From assembly GCF_001877785.1 (NCBI RefSeq), contig NZ_MINN01000139.1, positions 111,532-175,531 of the forward strand: a stretch of DNA of 64,000 bases. Reading direction: 5' to 3'. A program made the translations under genes and the position numbers. This document shows, one piece after another, positions 44,209 to 55,480 of the stretch (position 1 is its first letter; each line of letters begins with the position of its first letter). The notes beneath the pieces were generated by a model. That model worked only from the letters and a program-made list of their open reading frames with translations, ran no database searches and was not told the origin of the DNA. The DNA comes from Rossellomorea aquimaris. GTDB lineage: Bacteria > Bacillota > Bacilli > Bacillales > Bacillaceae_B.

Positions 44209-45709
44209 TCGCTGCCGTCCCTCCTGATGCATAAAGCAAAATGGTTTCTTGTGTAGCTTCCGCTGCCCTCATTTCAGTGACGATTTGGCCGTCATACATG
44301 ACAAGGATCCGATCTGAAATGGCCAGAATTTCTTGGATTTCACACGAAAAATAAAGGATTCCCTTCCCTTCTTGAGCAAGCGATTGAATCAATGAGAAGA
44401 TTTCTTTTTTCGCCCCTACATCCACACCCTTCGTCGGTTCATCGAATAAAAACAGCGAAGCGTCTTCCGTCAGCCATTTGCCGATTGATACCTTCTGCTG
44501 ATTGCCGCCGCTCAAGTCATTTGCCGCGACCCTTTCGTGTGCCGTCCGGATGCCGAGTGTTTTTATCCTTTCCCTGGCAAGCTCTCTTTCTGCCCTCGCG
44601 TTGATCCATAGTCGTTTTGAAATATCCCGTAACGAAGCAAAGCTGAGATTATGCTGGACAGATTCATGGATGAAGAGTCCCTCTTTCCTTCTTTCCTCAG
44701 GTACGAGCGCCATTCCGTTCTTCACGGCGTCACGCGGGCTTCGGACCCTGATTTCTTTTCCTTTCAATAAACAGGAGCCATTCGCCACCGTTGATGCCCC
44801 GAACAGTGCTTTTGCCAGCTCTGTTTTACCGGCTCCGACAAGCCCCACAATCCCGACGACCTCCCCTTCCCTGACATGAAGGTCGATCGAACGGAGCTTA
44901 CGTCCGTCATCCAGCCCCTTCACTTCATAAAGCAGCCCTCCTTTTTCAGCAGGCTTCTTCACGAATTCTTCCTTAAATGAACGCCCAAGCATCTTTTCAA
45001 CGACTTCTTCCGGTGCAGTCTCCTCTTTTTCTTGGATGCCGATCGTCCTGCCGTCCCTCATCACTGTGATCCGGTCGGACACGTGGAACACTTCCGGGAG
45101 CCGGTGGGAAATGAACACGATTCCGACGCCTTCTTTCTTCAACTCTTCCATCACCTCGAACAGCCTGTCGGCTTCCGATAGACTGAGAGGGGCTGTCGGC
45201 TCATCGAGGATCAGGATTTCCGCTTTCTGAAGCAGTGCCCTCGCGATCAGGACGAGCTGCTTTTCCGCCAGGCTTAATGATGAAGCAGGTAAACCCAGTG
45301 ACAAGTTTCCAGCCCCGATCCTGTGAAGAACGGCTCCTGCCTCTTTCTCAAGCAACCTTTTGTTCACGAAAAAAGATCCGCCGCCTGATAAGCGGTCAAG
45401 CAGGATATTCTCGGCAACCGAAAGCTGATAGACAATCGCTGTATCCACTTCCTGATAGACACAGTGGATGCCGTGCTGCTTCGCTTCTCTCGGAGTTTGA
45501 TAGCGTTTCTTTTCACCGCGGAGAAGGATGTCCCCGCTGTCCGGTGTGTACGCCCCGGAGAGGATTTTCATGAGCGTACTCTTTCCGGCTCCATTCGCTC
45601 CGAGCAGGGCATGGATCTCCCCCTCATTCACTTCGAACCTTGCTGCGTCCAGGGCCTTCACCCCTGAAAAAGCTTTGGAGATATCTCTCATTTCCAGTAA
45701 AGCGGCCAT
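44177..45709 (-). CDS. CUT2-type ABC transporter ATPase (RbsA family)
   Basis: 510 residues with two fused ATPase domains. Domain 1 has Walker A GANGAGKST (about 38-46) and LDEPTAPLS; domain 2 has GLVGAGKTEL and FDEPTKGVDVGAK, plus the signature LSGGNQQK. This tandem organisation is specific to the CUT2 family (ribose, galactose, AI-2, nucleosides). Start 45709 lies six bases after GAGGAGG; the in-frame extension to 45748 overlaps the binding-protein gene. Confidence 0.93.
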   Translation of the reverse strand: MAALLEMRDISKAFSGVKALDAARFEVNEGEIHALLGANGAGKSTLMKILSGAYTPDSGDILLRGEKKRYQTPREAKQHGIHCVYQEVDTAIVYQLSVAENILLDRLSGGGSFFVNKRLLEKEAGAVLHRIGAGNLSLGLPASSLSLAEKQLVLIARALLQKAEILILDEPTAPLSLSEADRLFEVMEELKKEGVGIVFISHRLPEVFHVSDRITVMRDGRTIGIQEKEETAPEEVVEKMLGRSFKEEFVKKPAEKGGLLYEVKGLDDGRKLRSIDLHVREGEVVGIVGLVGAGKTELAKALFGASTVANGSCLLKGKEIRVRSPRDAVKNGMALVPEERRKEGLFIHESVQHNLSFASLRDISKRLWINARAERELARERIKTLGIRTAHERVAANDLSGGNQQKVSIGKWLTEDASLFLFDEPTKGVDVGAKKEIFSLIQSLAQEGKGILYFSCEIQEILAISDRILVMYDGQIVTEMRAAEATQETILLYASGGTAANESKDVRLTV

Positions 45710-45725
45710 CTTCATCCTCCTCTCT

Positions 45726-46811
45726 TTAATCGTTGAACGAGTCTTCAAGCTCCTTCAATTCATCTGTATATCCCTGCTCGCTTGCTCCCCAGCCTTCGAC
45801 ATGCTTGTGAAGCTGGGCGGTTGTGATCTGTTCATCCGGAAGTTGATCCTGTTCGATGAAGACAGGTTCGAGCTTCACCGTTTGGGGTGTTTCTTCCCCT
45901 GAAATCTTTTGATAAAGGAAACGGACCTGTACGCGACCGATATCTTTAGGATCAACCGCAGCCGACGCCACCCACGGACTGCCATCCTTTTGGATGATCT
46001 GGAGATCTTCATCGCTCATATCGATCCCGTAAACTTTGATCTCATCCCTGTCAGCCGCTTCAATGGCCCTGACAGCACCCTTGGCAAATTCATCCCAGGC
46101 CGCCCATACTGCATCGATATCACCTTTATTCGGATACTGTTTCAGGATCGCTTCCATCTGTGCCTGGGTATCGAGTGCCGTATTCTGGGTCGCAGCTCCG
46201 AAAGCCGCCACTTCTTTGATGTCCGGGTTGGATTCAAGGAATTCTTTATACGCTGCCTGGCGCCTTTCCATCGGGGCGAACCCCGCCACCCATATCTTGA
46301 CGATTTCCCCTTTTCCGCCTAGCTCTTCGGAAAGGGCGTTAAGTGTCTGATCCGCCATCTGCCTGTCCCCTTGTTCAAGGACGGTCACACCTTTAGTTTT
46401 TACATCAGCATCAAATACGACGACCGGGATCCCCTCGCCTTTCGCTTTCTCGACGCCTGACTGCAGCGCCTCCTTCGTTCCGTGGTCGATCAATATCCCA
46501 TCGAACTTTTGATTGATGGCAGCATCCAGATTCGACGACATCTTGGACAGATCTCCATCAGAAGTGAAGACCTGGACCTTCCCTCCGAACTTCTCGACCT
46601 GCTCTTTCACACCCTCAATGTATTGGGCTGAAAACGTACCCAGATTGATCTGCATGATCAAGGCGATTTTCTTTCCTGCAAGCGCATGATCGGATGTCCC
46701 TTTCACTGCCCCCGCTTCACCATTCGATTCCTCGGAAACTTTTGGCTGGCACGCTGCCATAAGGCTCAGTACAAGCGTGATGATGATAAGAAATAATAAC
46801 GGCTTTTTCAT
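45726..46811 (-). CDS. CUT2-type sugar-binding lipoprotein (RbsB-like)
   Basis: 361 residues. Signal peptide with lipobox LMAAC (Cys about 21), then a periplasmic-binding-protein fold: KIALIMQINLGTFSAQYIEGV, INQKFDGILIDHG, GIPVVVFDADV, IDAVWAAWDEFAKGAVRAIE. First gene of the operon, 112 bp after the riboswitch terminator. No B. subtilis counterpart at this locus. The ligand is inferred from the riboswitch. Confidence 0.9.
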   Translation of the reverse strand: MKKPLLFLIIITLVLSLMAACQPKVSEESNGEAGAVKGTSDHALAGKKIALIMQINLGTFSAQYIEGVKEQVEKFGGKVQVFTSDGDLSKMSSNLDAAINQKFDGILIDHGTKEALQSGVEKAKGEGIPVVVFDADVKTKGVTVLEQGDRQMADQTLNALSEELGGKGEIVKIWVAGFAPMERRQAAYKEFLESNPDIKEVAAFGAATQNTALDTQAQMEAILKQYPNKGDIDAVWAAWDEFAKGAVRAIEAADRDEIKVYGIDMSDEDLQIIQKDGSPWVASAAVDPKDIGRVQVRFLYQKISGEETPQTVKLEPVFIEQDQLPDEQITTAQLHKHVEGWGASEQGYTDELKELEDSFND

Positions 46812-46921
46812 AAATGATTCTCCTCTTGTGATTTGTTTTTTTTAAAAAAATTTGCCTCTCTCATCGAGCGGTGCACTCGCTCTTGGGGAGGAGCAATAAC
46901 GGGATGGTTCCCGTGAACAAC

Positions 46922-46954
46922 AAAAAACCCCTTTTCCCGAGGGAAAAGAGGTTT
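46922..46954 (-). terminator. Expression-platform terminator of the SAM riboswitch
   Basis: CCTCTTTTCCC pairs with GGGAAAAGGGG around TC, followed by six T on the minus strand. Confidence 0.93.
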
Positions 46955-46970
46955 ATGTATCAATAAACGT

Positions 46971-47079
46971 GCTCTTATCACTCAGGAAATCAATCCTGCA
47001 GGTCTTAGCACCTTTCCGTCGAAACGGTAGGTTGCCGGGCATCATCGGGCCAGTCCCTCTGCCAACTCTTTATAAGAGA
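46971..47079 (-). ncRNA. SAM-I riboswitch (S-box) aptamer
   Basis: Minus-strand sequence has the S-box cores: GGCAGAGGGACTGGCCC (47047-47063), GATGATGCCCGGCAACC (47030-47046) and AAGGTGCTAAGACCTGCAGG (46995-47014). P1 forms between CTCTTAT near 47078 and ATAAGAG near 46973. An antiterminator is also visible: AAGAG (46972-46976) with CTCTT (46946-46950) and GTTTAT with ATAAAC (46963-46968 / 46951-46956), exclusive with P1 and the terminator. So the ABC operon is off when SAM is abundant. Confidence 0.96.
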
Positions 47080-47119
47080 AATATGAAATTTATTTACTGT
47101 TCGCATGCGTATAAACGAT

Positions 47120-47148
47120 ATCTTACTTATTTGTGGAAAAATTGTCAA
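47120..47148 (-). promoter_or_regulatory. Sigma-A promoter of the SAM-riboswitch operon
   Basis: TTGACA (47143-47148), 17 bases, TAAGAT (47120-47125) on the minus strand. Confidence 0.85.
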
Positions 47149-47227
47149 TATTCTTTTTTGATTTTTTTGGTTGTGTATACAAGCCTGGGTATTGGGAAGC
47201 ATCTCATGGCCTGGGTTTTGATTTTAT

Positions 47228-47318
47228 GCTCGAAATCGGGTAGCTTTTGCTCGAATGCAGCCACTTTGCGCTCGAACTCCAGTTGTTTTTGATCGAAAAC
47301 TTCCTCGTTATGCTCGAA
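47228..47318 (+). repeat. Phased word array, GCTCGAA, 5 units
   Basis: GCTCGAA at 47228, 47249, 47270 and 47312, GATCGAA at 47291: an exact 21-bp pitch. Preceded by T-rich sequence in each copy. Fillers unrelated. Confidence 0.93.
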
Positions 47319-47362
47319 CTGTCGAATAATTTATTCCTCCACCAATGGCGGTCCCAATTTTT

Positions 47363-47450
47363 ATGGGCGATATCTGCAATGTTATGGGCGATATTCTAAA
47401 TTTTATGGGCGAAATCTTGATTATAAGGGCTAAATATCAAATATAAGGGC
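47363..47450 (+). repeat. Phased word array, TTATGGGCGATAT, 5 units
   Basis: GGGC at 47365, 47386, 47407, 47427 and 47447 (steps 21, 21, 20, 20). The first three read TTATGGGCGA(T/A)AT, the last two TATAAGGGCT. Starts about 45 bp after the preceding GCTCGAA array, so two different words stand side by side. Confidence 0.93.
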
Positions 47451-47531
47451 TTTCTACCGATTTAACGACAATATTCGACACCCCTACCATCTTCATACCC
47501 GCACCTGTATATAACATCGAAATTCCCTACA

Positions 47532-47570
47532 CAAAATAACCGCCCCCCCAAACCAGGAGAGCGGCCACAA
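47532..47570 (-). terminator. Probable terminator of pyrG
   Basis: CCGCTCTCC pairs with GGGGGGCGG, followed by TTATTTTG on the minus strand; T run is weak. Confidence 0.6.
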
Positions 47571-47592
47571 ACCAAAACCAAAATCTCTTCTA

Positions 47593-49212
<1,620 letters not shown>

Positions 49213-49264
49213 TTAATATGATTTGGTTCAAAAAAAGTAGAGGGTGTCTCCTATGTATCCTTGT

Positions 49265-49320
49265 CATGAAGTTATCTTGTTCAAAGAAGGAGAAGTCCAT
49301 TCCTTCTAATAAACTTCATG
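49265..49320 (-). promoter_or_regulatory. Large hairpin in the pyrG leader, past the attenuator
   Basis: CATGAAGTTT and AAACTTCATG-type arms (49311-49320 and 49265-49273) pair over 9 bp, with an inner AGAAGGA/TCCTTCT stem. Another stem CCTGCA/TGCAGG with flanking CCGG pairs lies at about 49388-49422. Function unknown. Confidence 0.55.
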
Positions 49321-49424
49321 GCCAAAAATCTGCTAAAAGACAGCCTCTTATTTCTAAATGAATGTGAGTTGTAGGGGGAAGAGAAGTCCCGGCCGGCCTG
49401 CATCCCGTGCAGGTTCCGGCCCGC

Positions 49425-49538
49425 AAAAAATAAAAAACGCCCCACTCGCCGAATGGCAAGGGGAGCGTTTGAATACTCTATCCGTCCTTTTTTAAGGAGC
49501 CCAAATAAAATACTACATTCCTGAAAGAAAGAAGTCAA
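49425..49538 (-). promoter_or_regulatory. pyrG promoter and CTP-sensing attenuator
   Basis: TTGACT (49533-49538), 17 bases, TAGTAT (49510-49515), seven bases, then a start at 49502 reading GGGCTCC. A terminator follows at 49425-49468: ACGCTCCCCTTGCC pairs with GGCGAGTGGGGCGT, then a T run. In B. subtilis low CTP makes polymerase add extra G residues after GGG; the poly-G then pairs with the C/U-rich terminator arm and blocks termination. All parts are present. Confidence 0.92.
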
Positions 49539-49581
49539 GCATAGAATGGGGTCGGGTAAATCTTCCTAATTCACTGAAAAA

Positions 49582-50157
49582 TTAGCGATTTTCTTCCTCT
49601 TCATCTTCATCAGCTTCTTCTTCCTCTTCATCGTCATCAAGATCATCCAACTCATCGATTTCCAACTCTTCTTCATCGTCATCAACATCCAGGTCTTCAT
49701 CAATGTCCTCTTCGATGTCCTCGTCGTCATCATCCGTCAGATCTTCATCTTCCGTATCATCCAGATCGTCGTAATCCAGGTCGTCATCGAGATCCTCATC
49801 CTCAAGATCATCGAAGTCGTCAAGATCTAGGTCCTCGTCGACTTTCTTCTTCGCCTTTTTCTTTTTGGTAGATTTCATCGTAGGGACGGTTTCCTCTTCG
49901 ATTTGATCAACCGGATACCATTCACGAAGCCCCCAGCGGTTTTCGCCGAGCGCAATGAAACGGCCGTCAATGTTAAGGTCTGTATAAAATTGAACCATGC
50001 GGCTTTTAACCTCTGAATCAGAGATTTCAAGTAAACTCTTAATTTCGTTCAGCACTTCCTGGAACGTCACGGCCTGCTTCTTGTCCGTCATGATTTCATG
50101 TGCCAATTCAATAAAAGATGTTTGGCGCAATTCTTCCTTCGATAACTGTTTTAGACT
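49582..50157 (-). CDS. rpoE: RNA polymerase delta subunit
   Basis: 191 residues. N-terminal folded HARE-HTH domain (about 1-85, ending ENRWGLREWYPVDQI) and a disordered C-terminal half almost wholly Asp and Glu after a short Lys cluster (KKKKAKKK). Delta promotes promoter release and recycling of polymerase and sharpens the response to the initiating nucleotide. Start is read as GTG at 50157 (MSLKQLSKEEL), ten bases after AAAGGA, matching the B. subtilis start; the GTG at 50169 abuts the ribosome site. Confidence 0.95.
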   Translation of the reverse strand, partial: SLKQLSKEELRQTSFIELAHEIMTDKKQAVTFQEVLNEIKSLLEISDSEVKSRMVQFYTDLNIDGRFIALGENRWGLREWYPVDQIEEETVPTMKSTKKKKAKKKVDEDLDLDDFDDLEDEDLDDDLDYDDLDDTEDEDLTDDDDEDIEEDIDEDLDVDDDEEELEIDELDDLDDDEEEEEADEDEEEENR

Positions 50158-50321
50158 CACGTTACGCACTTCCTTTCTCTATTTCAGACTCTGCTTGGAG
50201 AGCCGTTAAATCATTCGAAAAAAAATGGCACAATCCTGCCATTATCATTTTAAGCATATTACCCATTATAAACAATTGAAGAGACTTTATGCTATCTTTA
50301 TCTGGCATTTCTATCATTTTT

Positions 50322-50516
50322 TTATTTTTGTGAATTCAGAAGGCTGCTTTCCTCTTCCCTTTCCCGCTTCACATCAGATCTGATCACCTTGTATGCTTCA
50401 TAGAAAAAGTAGAAGGAGAGCAGAAGGAAGGGGATGGCCCCGAGCTGATAATGATAAAGAAGGGCAGCAGCGTAGATACCGGCCGCAATGAGCATATAGC
50501 GAATAAATGTCCTCAC
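50322..50516 (-). CDS. Small two-helix membrane protein, unknown
   Basis: 64 residues. Hydrophobic segments at about 7-23 and 27-44, then a charged tail. GTG start at 50516 with GGATGTG about nine bases upstream; an ATG eight codons later is possible. It precedes rpoE on the same strand by 164 bp. No family recognised. Confidence 0.55.
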   Translation of the reverse strand: MRTFIRYMLIAAGIYAAALLYHYQLGAIPFLLLSFYFFYEAYKVIRSDVKREREEESSLLNSQK

Positions 50517-50663
50517 AATTTCACATCCAGTATAAGTCGTCTAAAAGTCTAATTATCCAATACCCATTATATAGGAAAATGATGCGTTCTACTATTACGT
50601 TACGGTAAAGAATTGTCACTTTTCTGTATATTCATTGTGGACAGTTTTTTTCGTTTCTAAACA

Positions 50664-50712
50664 ACGCTGTTGGTTTCCGTGGAAGACTTCGCTTTCCGCG
50701 GGTGACCCATGA
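50664..50712. repeat. Truncated element A (left half only)
   Basis: ACGCTGTTGGTTTCCGTGGAAGAC and the following CTTTCCGCGGG match the left half of element A; the right half is absent. Confidence 0.75.
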
Positions 50713-50772
50713 GTAATCCCAAAAATTGAGAAGCTCATTCTAGCCTTCTTAACTCATTTGATTCCATGTATC

Positions 50773-51156
50773 ACGCTAATGATTTCCGTGCAAAACTTCG
50801 CTTTCCGCGGGCGGTAGGTGAGCCTCCTCGGCCTTCGCCTGCGGGTTAGAAAAGCAGAAGGGCTTTGGTCAGAGGCGGGTGGCATAAGGCGAATCGTTCA
50901 CGAAGGCGTTCTTTGCCTTCTTGGGCGAGTTGACTTATGACATGTGCCTCTAAGCCCTGGAGCTGGACAAACAGAAAAGCGCAGGCGGCTCGCCCAGAGG
51001 CGACAAGCATAAGGCGAGCAAGCCGGAAAGGCGCTTTTTGCTTTTCTGGATTGATTGTCTTATGACCTCGAGCCTCTAGCCGCCGGAGCTGGACAGGTCT
51101 CACCTTACACGCTTCTCCCGCAGGAGTCTGCGTTTTGCACTCCAATCAACCGCTGT
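50773..51156. repeat. Element A copy split by two element B copies
   Basis: A left half 50773-50845 ends CTGCGGG; B copies at 50849-50969 (AGGGCTT type) and 50974-51095 (GGCGGCT type); A right half resumes GTCTCACC and ends AATCAACCGC. Same junction and same B order as at 29187-29574. The remaining 51157-51400 shows nothing recognisable. Confidence 0.93.
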
Positions 51157-51400
51157 AACGGTTTTGAATATGAATAAGTTCACACAACTTAATCCTTATT
51201 AAATGGACTGTAATTTATTTAGGTTTTTCTAGATCCTCCTTTTTTGATGGACCAGAAGCTAAGAACACGGTGCGAAGTTAAATTCTCTCCTGTTGTTAAT
51301 ACTCGTTTTACCTATTACCTTCCCATTCTAGACACCTATATGTAAAATAGCGATAATTTCACACCCAAATACTTTCCTGTCTGTTTCTTGTTTAATAAGT

Positions 51401-51437
51401 GAAGAAAAGACTGCCGTCCACAACGACAGCAGTCTTC
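51401..51437 (-). terminator. Terminator of the icmF operon
   Basis: GACTGCTGTC pairs with GACGGCAGTC across GTTGTG, then TTTTCTTC on the minus strand. Confidence 0.87.
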
Positions 51438-51447
51438 TCTTTTTCTA

Positions 51448-54400
51448 TTACATATTCCGGCGGTACTGGCCGCCGACTTCGTATAAAGCACGCGTGATCT
51501 GCCCAAGGCTTGCGACTTTGACGGTTTCCATCAGTTCTTCGAAGATGTTGCCGCCGTCGACTGCCGCTTTTTTCAGGCGCTTAAGCGCTTCTTCGATATC
51601 ACTTTCGTTTCTCGCCTGGAAGTCGCGCAGGTTCTTGATCTGCGTTTCCTTCTCTTCCTTCGTCGCACGTGCCAGTTCCATGCTGTCCATCTGTTCTTCT
51701 GATGGAGGATTCGGGTTCAGGTACGTGTTCACGCCGACGATCGGAAGCTCGCCGTTATGTTTCTTCATTTCATAATACATTGATTCTTCCTGGATCTTTC
51801 CGCGCTGATACTGGGTTTCCATGGAACCGAGCACGCCTCCGCGGTCATTCAGGCGGTCGAACTCTGTGAGCACCATTTCTTCCACGAGGTCGGTCAATTC
51901 TTCAACGATGAACGACCCTTGAAGCGGATTTTCATTTTTAGAAAGACCGTGTTCTTTCGTGATGATCATCTGGATCGCCATCGCACGGCGGACGGATTCT
52001 TCGGTCGGCGTCGTGATCGCTTCGTCATACGCATTCGTGTGAAGCGAGTTACAGTTATCCTGCAGCGCCATCAATGCCTGAAGCGTCGTACGGATATCGT
52101 TGAAATCGATCTCCTGCGCATGCAGCGAGCGGCCGGACGTCTGGATGTGGTACTTCAGCTTCTGGCTGCGCTCATCCGCACCATACTTATCCCTCATGAC
52201 CGTCGACCAGATGCGGCGGGCCACGCGGCCGATGACCGTATACTCAGGATCAAGTCCGTTCGAGAAGAAGAATGACAGATTAGGCGCGAACTTATTGATA
52301 TCCATTCCGCGGCTCAGATAGTACTCAACATACGTGAAGCCGTTTGCGAGCGTGAACGCAAGCTGCGAAATCGGATTCGCTCCCGCTTCCGCGATGTGGT
52401 AGCCGGAAATCGATACTGAATAGTAGTTTCTCACTTTATGATCGATGAAGTACTGCTGGATATCACCCATCATGCGAAGCGCGAACTCAGTCGAGAAGAT
52501 GCATGTGTTCTGGCCCTGATCTTCTTTTAAAATATCGGCCTGAACCGTTCCGCGCACGACTCCAAGCGTCTGTTCCTTCACTTCTACATACTCTTCGACT
52601 GTCAGCACGCGGCCAAGCTCTTCTTCCTTGGCACGGATCTGCTGGTCGATCGCTGTGTTCATGTACATCGCCAGGATGATCGGCGCCGGACCGTTGATCG
52701 TCATCGAAACAGACGTGGACGGAGCACACAGATCGAAGCCTGCATACAGCTTCTTCATATCATCAAGCGTACAGATGCTGACGCCGCTCTCGCCGACTTT
52801 TCCGTAGATGTCAGGGCGGTAATCCGGATCTTCACCGTATAATGTAACCGAGTCGAACGCCGTACTCAGGCGCTTCGCATCATCGTCCTTCGAAAGATAA
52901 TGGAATCGGCGGTTTGTTCGTTCCGGAGTCCCTTCGCCTGCGAACTGGCGCTTCGGATCTTCCCCTTTTCGTTTAAAAGGAAACACACCGGCCGTATACG
53001 GGAATGAACCCGGTACGTTTTCCCTGTACACCCATTTCAGGATTTCCCCGTAATCCTTGTACTTAGGCAGGGCCACCTTAGGAATATTGAGCCCTGACAA
53101 GCTCTTCGTACTCAGCTCGGTGACTATTTCCTTGTCGCGGATCTTCGTGACGAACTGGTCCTTGCTGTACGTATCCTTCAGGTTTTCCCATTTAGCCAAA
53201 ATATCCTTGGATTCTGCTGTCAGCTTGTTTTCCACTTCTTCTTTCAACGTGTTGAGTGAAGTCAGGACTTCATCGTTCTGTTCCTTTTCACGGAGGGCTT
53301 CCATCGCCCCTTCAAGCTGGAACAGGCGGCGCGCAAGATTCACTTGCTCTTCCGCTTTTTTATGATAATTGCGGACGGTATCCGCGATTTCCCTTAAATA
53401 ATAGCGGCGGTTGTTCGGAATGATCACATTCTGCTTTTCAACATCGACGTTTTTAGAAAAACTTGTCTTCCAGTCAAGCTTCATCTTCTCATTCACAGTT
53501 TCCACAATTGCCGCGAACAGCGCATTCGTACCCGGATCGTTGAACTGGCTCGCGATTGTGCCGTAAACCGGCATCTCATCAAGATCCTTGTCAAACAGCA
53601 TGTGGCTGCGCTGATACTGCTTCTGGACCTGACGGCGAGCATCCTCAGAGCCTTTGCGTTCGAATTTGTTGATGACGATCAGGTCGGCAAAATCGATCAT
53701 ATCGATTTTTTCAAGCTGTGAAGGAGCACCGAATTCGCTCGTCATCACATACATGGACATATCGCAGATTTCAGCGATTTCCGCATCCCCCTGACCGATT
53801 CCGCTCGTCTCGACGACAACGAGATCGTAGCCGGCCGCCTTGACGACATTGATCGCATCCTTGATCGCAAGTGAAAGCTCCGTCTTCGAACCGCGTGTGG
53901 CAAGACTGCGCATGTAAACGCGCGGATTGAAGATCGCGTTCATGCGGATACGATCGCCAAGAAGCGCCCCGCCCGTCTTCTGTTTCGTCGGATCGATCGA
54001 CAGCACCGCGATCTTTTTCTCAGGAAGCTCGTTAATGAAACGGCGGATCAGTTCGTCCGTCAGTGAACTTTTCCCTGCTCCACCTGTTCCTGTGATCCCA
54101 AGGACCGGTACCTTTTTAGCCAGTGTCTTGATCTCAGAGAAAACCGTCTGTGCAGCAGCCGCGACTTCTTCATTCGCCCCTACTTGATACTCAGCCAGTG
54201 AGATCAGCTTGGAAACGGCATTCACGTCGCCACTCGAAAGCTTTTCAACTTCAGAGTTGACGCTGTCTTTGATCGTCGGGAAATCACATTCCTCAATCAT
54301 CTGGTTGATCATCCCCTGAAGACCGTGCTGACGGCCGTCTTCAGGCGAGAAGATGCGGGCGATCCCGTATTCATGGAGCTCCTTGATTTCGCGCGGGATG

Positions 54401-54714
54401 ATGACGCCGCCGCCACCGCCGTAAATACGGATATGGGAAGCCCCTCTTTCTTTCAGCAAATCATACATGTATTTAAAATATTCGACGTGGCCGCCTTGAT
54501 AGGAGGAAATCGCAATCCCTTGAACGTCCTCCTGGATCGCAGCGTTCACCACTTCTTCCACGGAGCGGTTATGACCTAAGTGAATGACCTCTGAACCGCT
54601 CGCCTGGATAATCCGTCTCATTATGTTGATCGATGCATCATGTCCGTCGAAAAGGCTCGACGCCGTCACGAATCGGACATGGTGCTTTGGTTTGTATACT
54701 TCAACCGTGCTCAT
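51448..54714 (-). CDS. icmF: Fused isobutyryl-CoA mutase IcmF
   Basis: 1088 residues; coenzyme B12-dependent mutase interconverting isobutyryl-CoA and butyryl-CoA, fused to its own G-protein chaperone. Domains in order: B12-binding (about 10-145, [12 protein letters not shown] with the His25 ligand), MeaI-like GTPase with P-loop [12 protein letters not shown] at 206-217, linker, then the mutase barrel ([56 protein letters not shown]). Starts by a 4-base overlap with the TetR gene stop, so translation is coupled. Absent from this locus in B. subtilis. Confidence 0.96.
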   Translation of the reverse strand: MSTVEVYKPKHHVRFVTASSLFDGHDASINIMRRIIQASGSEVIHLGHNRSVEEVVNAAIQEDVQGIAISSYQGGHVEYFKYMYDLLKERGASHIRIYGGGGGVIIPREIKELHEYGIARIFSPEDGRQHGLQGMINQMIEECDFPTIKDSVNSEVEKLSSGDVNAVSKLISLAEYQVGANEEVAAAAQTVFSEIKTLAKKVPVLGITGTGGAGKSSLTDELIRRFINELPEKKIAVLSIDPTKQKTGGALLGDRIRMNAIFNPRVYMRSLATRGSKTELSLAIKDAINVVKAAGYDLVVVETSGIGQGDAEIAEICDMSMYVMTSEFGAPSQLEKIDMIDFADLIVINKFERKGSEDARRQVQKQYQRSHMLFDKDLDEMPVYGTIASQFNDPGTNALFAAIVETVNEKMKLDWKTSFSKNVDVEKQNVIIPNNRRYYLREIADTVRNYHKKAEEQVNLARRLFQLEGAMEALREKEQNDEVLTSLNTLKEEVENKLTAESKDILAKWENLKDTYSKDQFVTKIRDKEIVTELSTKSLSGLNIPKVALPKYKDYGEILKWVYRENVPGSFPYTAGVFPFKRKGEDPKRQFAGEGTPERTNRRFHYLSKDDDAKRLSTAFDSVTLYGEDPDYRPDIYGKVGESGVSICTLDDMKKLYAGFDLCAPSTSVSMTINGPAPIILAMYMNTAIDQQIRAKEEELGRVLTVEEYVEVKEQTLGVVRGTVQADILKEDQGQNTCIFSTEFALRMMGDIQQYFIDHKVRNYYSVSISGYHIAEAGANPISQLAFTLANGFTYVEYYLSRGMDINKFAPNLSFFFSNGLDPEYTVIGRVARRIWSTVMRDKYGADERSQKLKYHIQTSGRSLHAQEIDFNDIRTTLQALMALQDNCNSLHTNAYDEAITTPTEESVRRAMAIQMIITKEHGLSKNENPLQGSFIVEELTDLVEEMVLTEFDRLNDRGGVLGSMETQYQRGKIQEESMYYEMKKHNGELPIVGVNTYLNPNPPSEEQMDSMELARATKEEKETQIKNLRDFQARNESDIEEALKRLKKAAVDGGNIFEELMETVKVASLGQITRALYEVGGQYRRNM

Positions 54715-55364
54715 ACTACTCCCCCTGTTCTCCTTTGTTTTTCAAAACCCGTGACCCCTGCAAAAAGCAGTTCGACCTGCAGATCGATGTATTCCTGGAG
54801 CGAATACCTCTTTTGAAGGGCCCAGCGGCGGAATCCCCACATCTGCCCCTGGACGAATACATTCTGCGCGAGCATATGGATCTGATGTTCATCAAGTTCG
54901 AGTTCCCCCGTCTCGACGCAGCGCACGATCAGCTTCTCGACCATCGCGACCATCTCAAGCTCTTTCCGGAGGACGTAAGGCAAAGCGTCCTTAGAAAGCG
55001 ACTTCGCCTCCTGATACATGACGAGGACCTCGTCCTGCATCCTGTCCATCACCTGAAAATAGTGGGCGATGCCGAGCTTCAAGCTGTCAACCGTGCCTTG
55101 ATCGATATCCAGCTCCTCAAGCTCCAGTCTCACCTGCTCATAAATGCTGTCACAGACCAGATACAATACATCTTCCTTTGTCCGTATATATTCATAAAGC
55201 GTGCCGATGCTGAACCCTGCGGCCTTGGCAATCTCCCTCGTCGTGGTGCGGTGAAACCCCTTCTGTTTAAAAAGAGAGACGGCTCCCCGGATCATCTGAT
55301 CGCGCCTTTTCTCCACCAAACGTTCATCTTTGACAGAAGCATGCACTTCCCTTTTGTTCTCCAC
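54711..55364 (-). CDS. TetR-family regulator, probably of the acyl-CoA operon
   Basis: 217 residues. N-terminal helix-turn-helix at about 23-66 ([42 protein letters not shown]), then a ligand-binding helical domain. GTG start at 55364. Not the same subfamily as B. subtilis FadR by eye. Its place between acdA and icmF suggests it senses an acyl-CoA and controls this operon; a matching operator candidate lies upstream of the thiolase. Confidence 0.85.
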   Translation of the reverse strand: MENKREVHASVKDERLVEKRRDQMIRGAVSLFKQKGFHRTTTREIAKAAGFSIGTLYEYIRTKEDVLYLVCDSIYEQVRLELEELDIDQGTVDSLKLGIAHYFQVMDRMQDEVLVMYQEAKSLSKDALPYVLRKELEMVAMVEKLIVRCVETGELELDEHQIHMLAQNVFVQGQMWGFRRWALQKRYSLQEYIDLQVELLFAGVTGFEKQRRTGGVV

Positions 55365-55415
55365 ATCTACCGACCGCCTTTATTTCATTCTCCCATTGTC
55401 CCTGCTGTTCCCCGC

Positions 55416-55443
55416 CTGCTTCATCCCCCAACGAGGCAGGCGG
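55416..55443. promoter_or_regulatory. Hairpin between acdA and the TetR gene
   Basis: CCGCCTGC and GCAGGCGG form a perfect 8-bp stem with a loop of about 15 bases and no T run; a possible processing or partial-attenuation element. Confidence 0.4.
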
Positions 55444-55480
55444 ATCTATACGGTAATCATGCCCCTTTACATTGCCGCTC

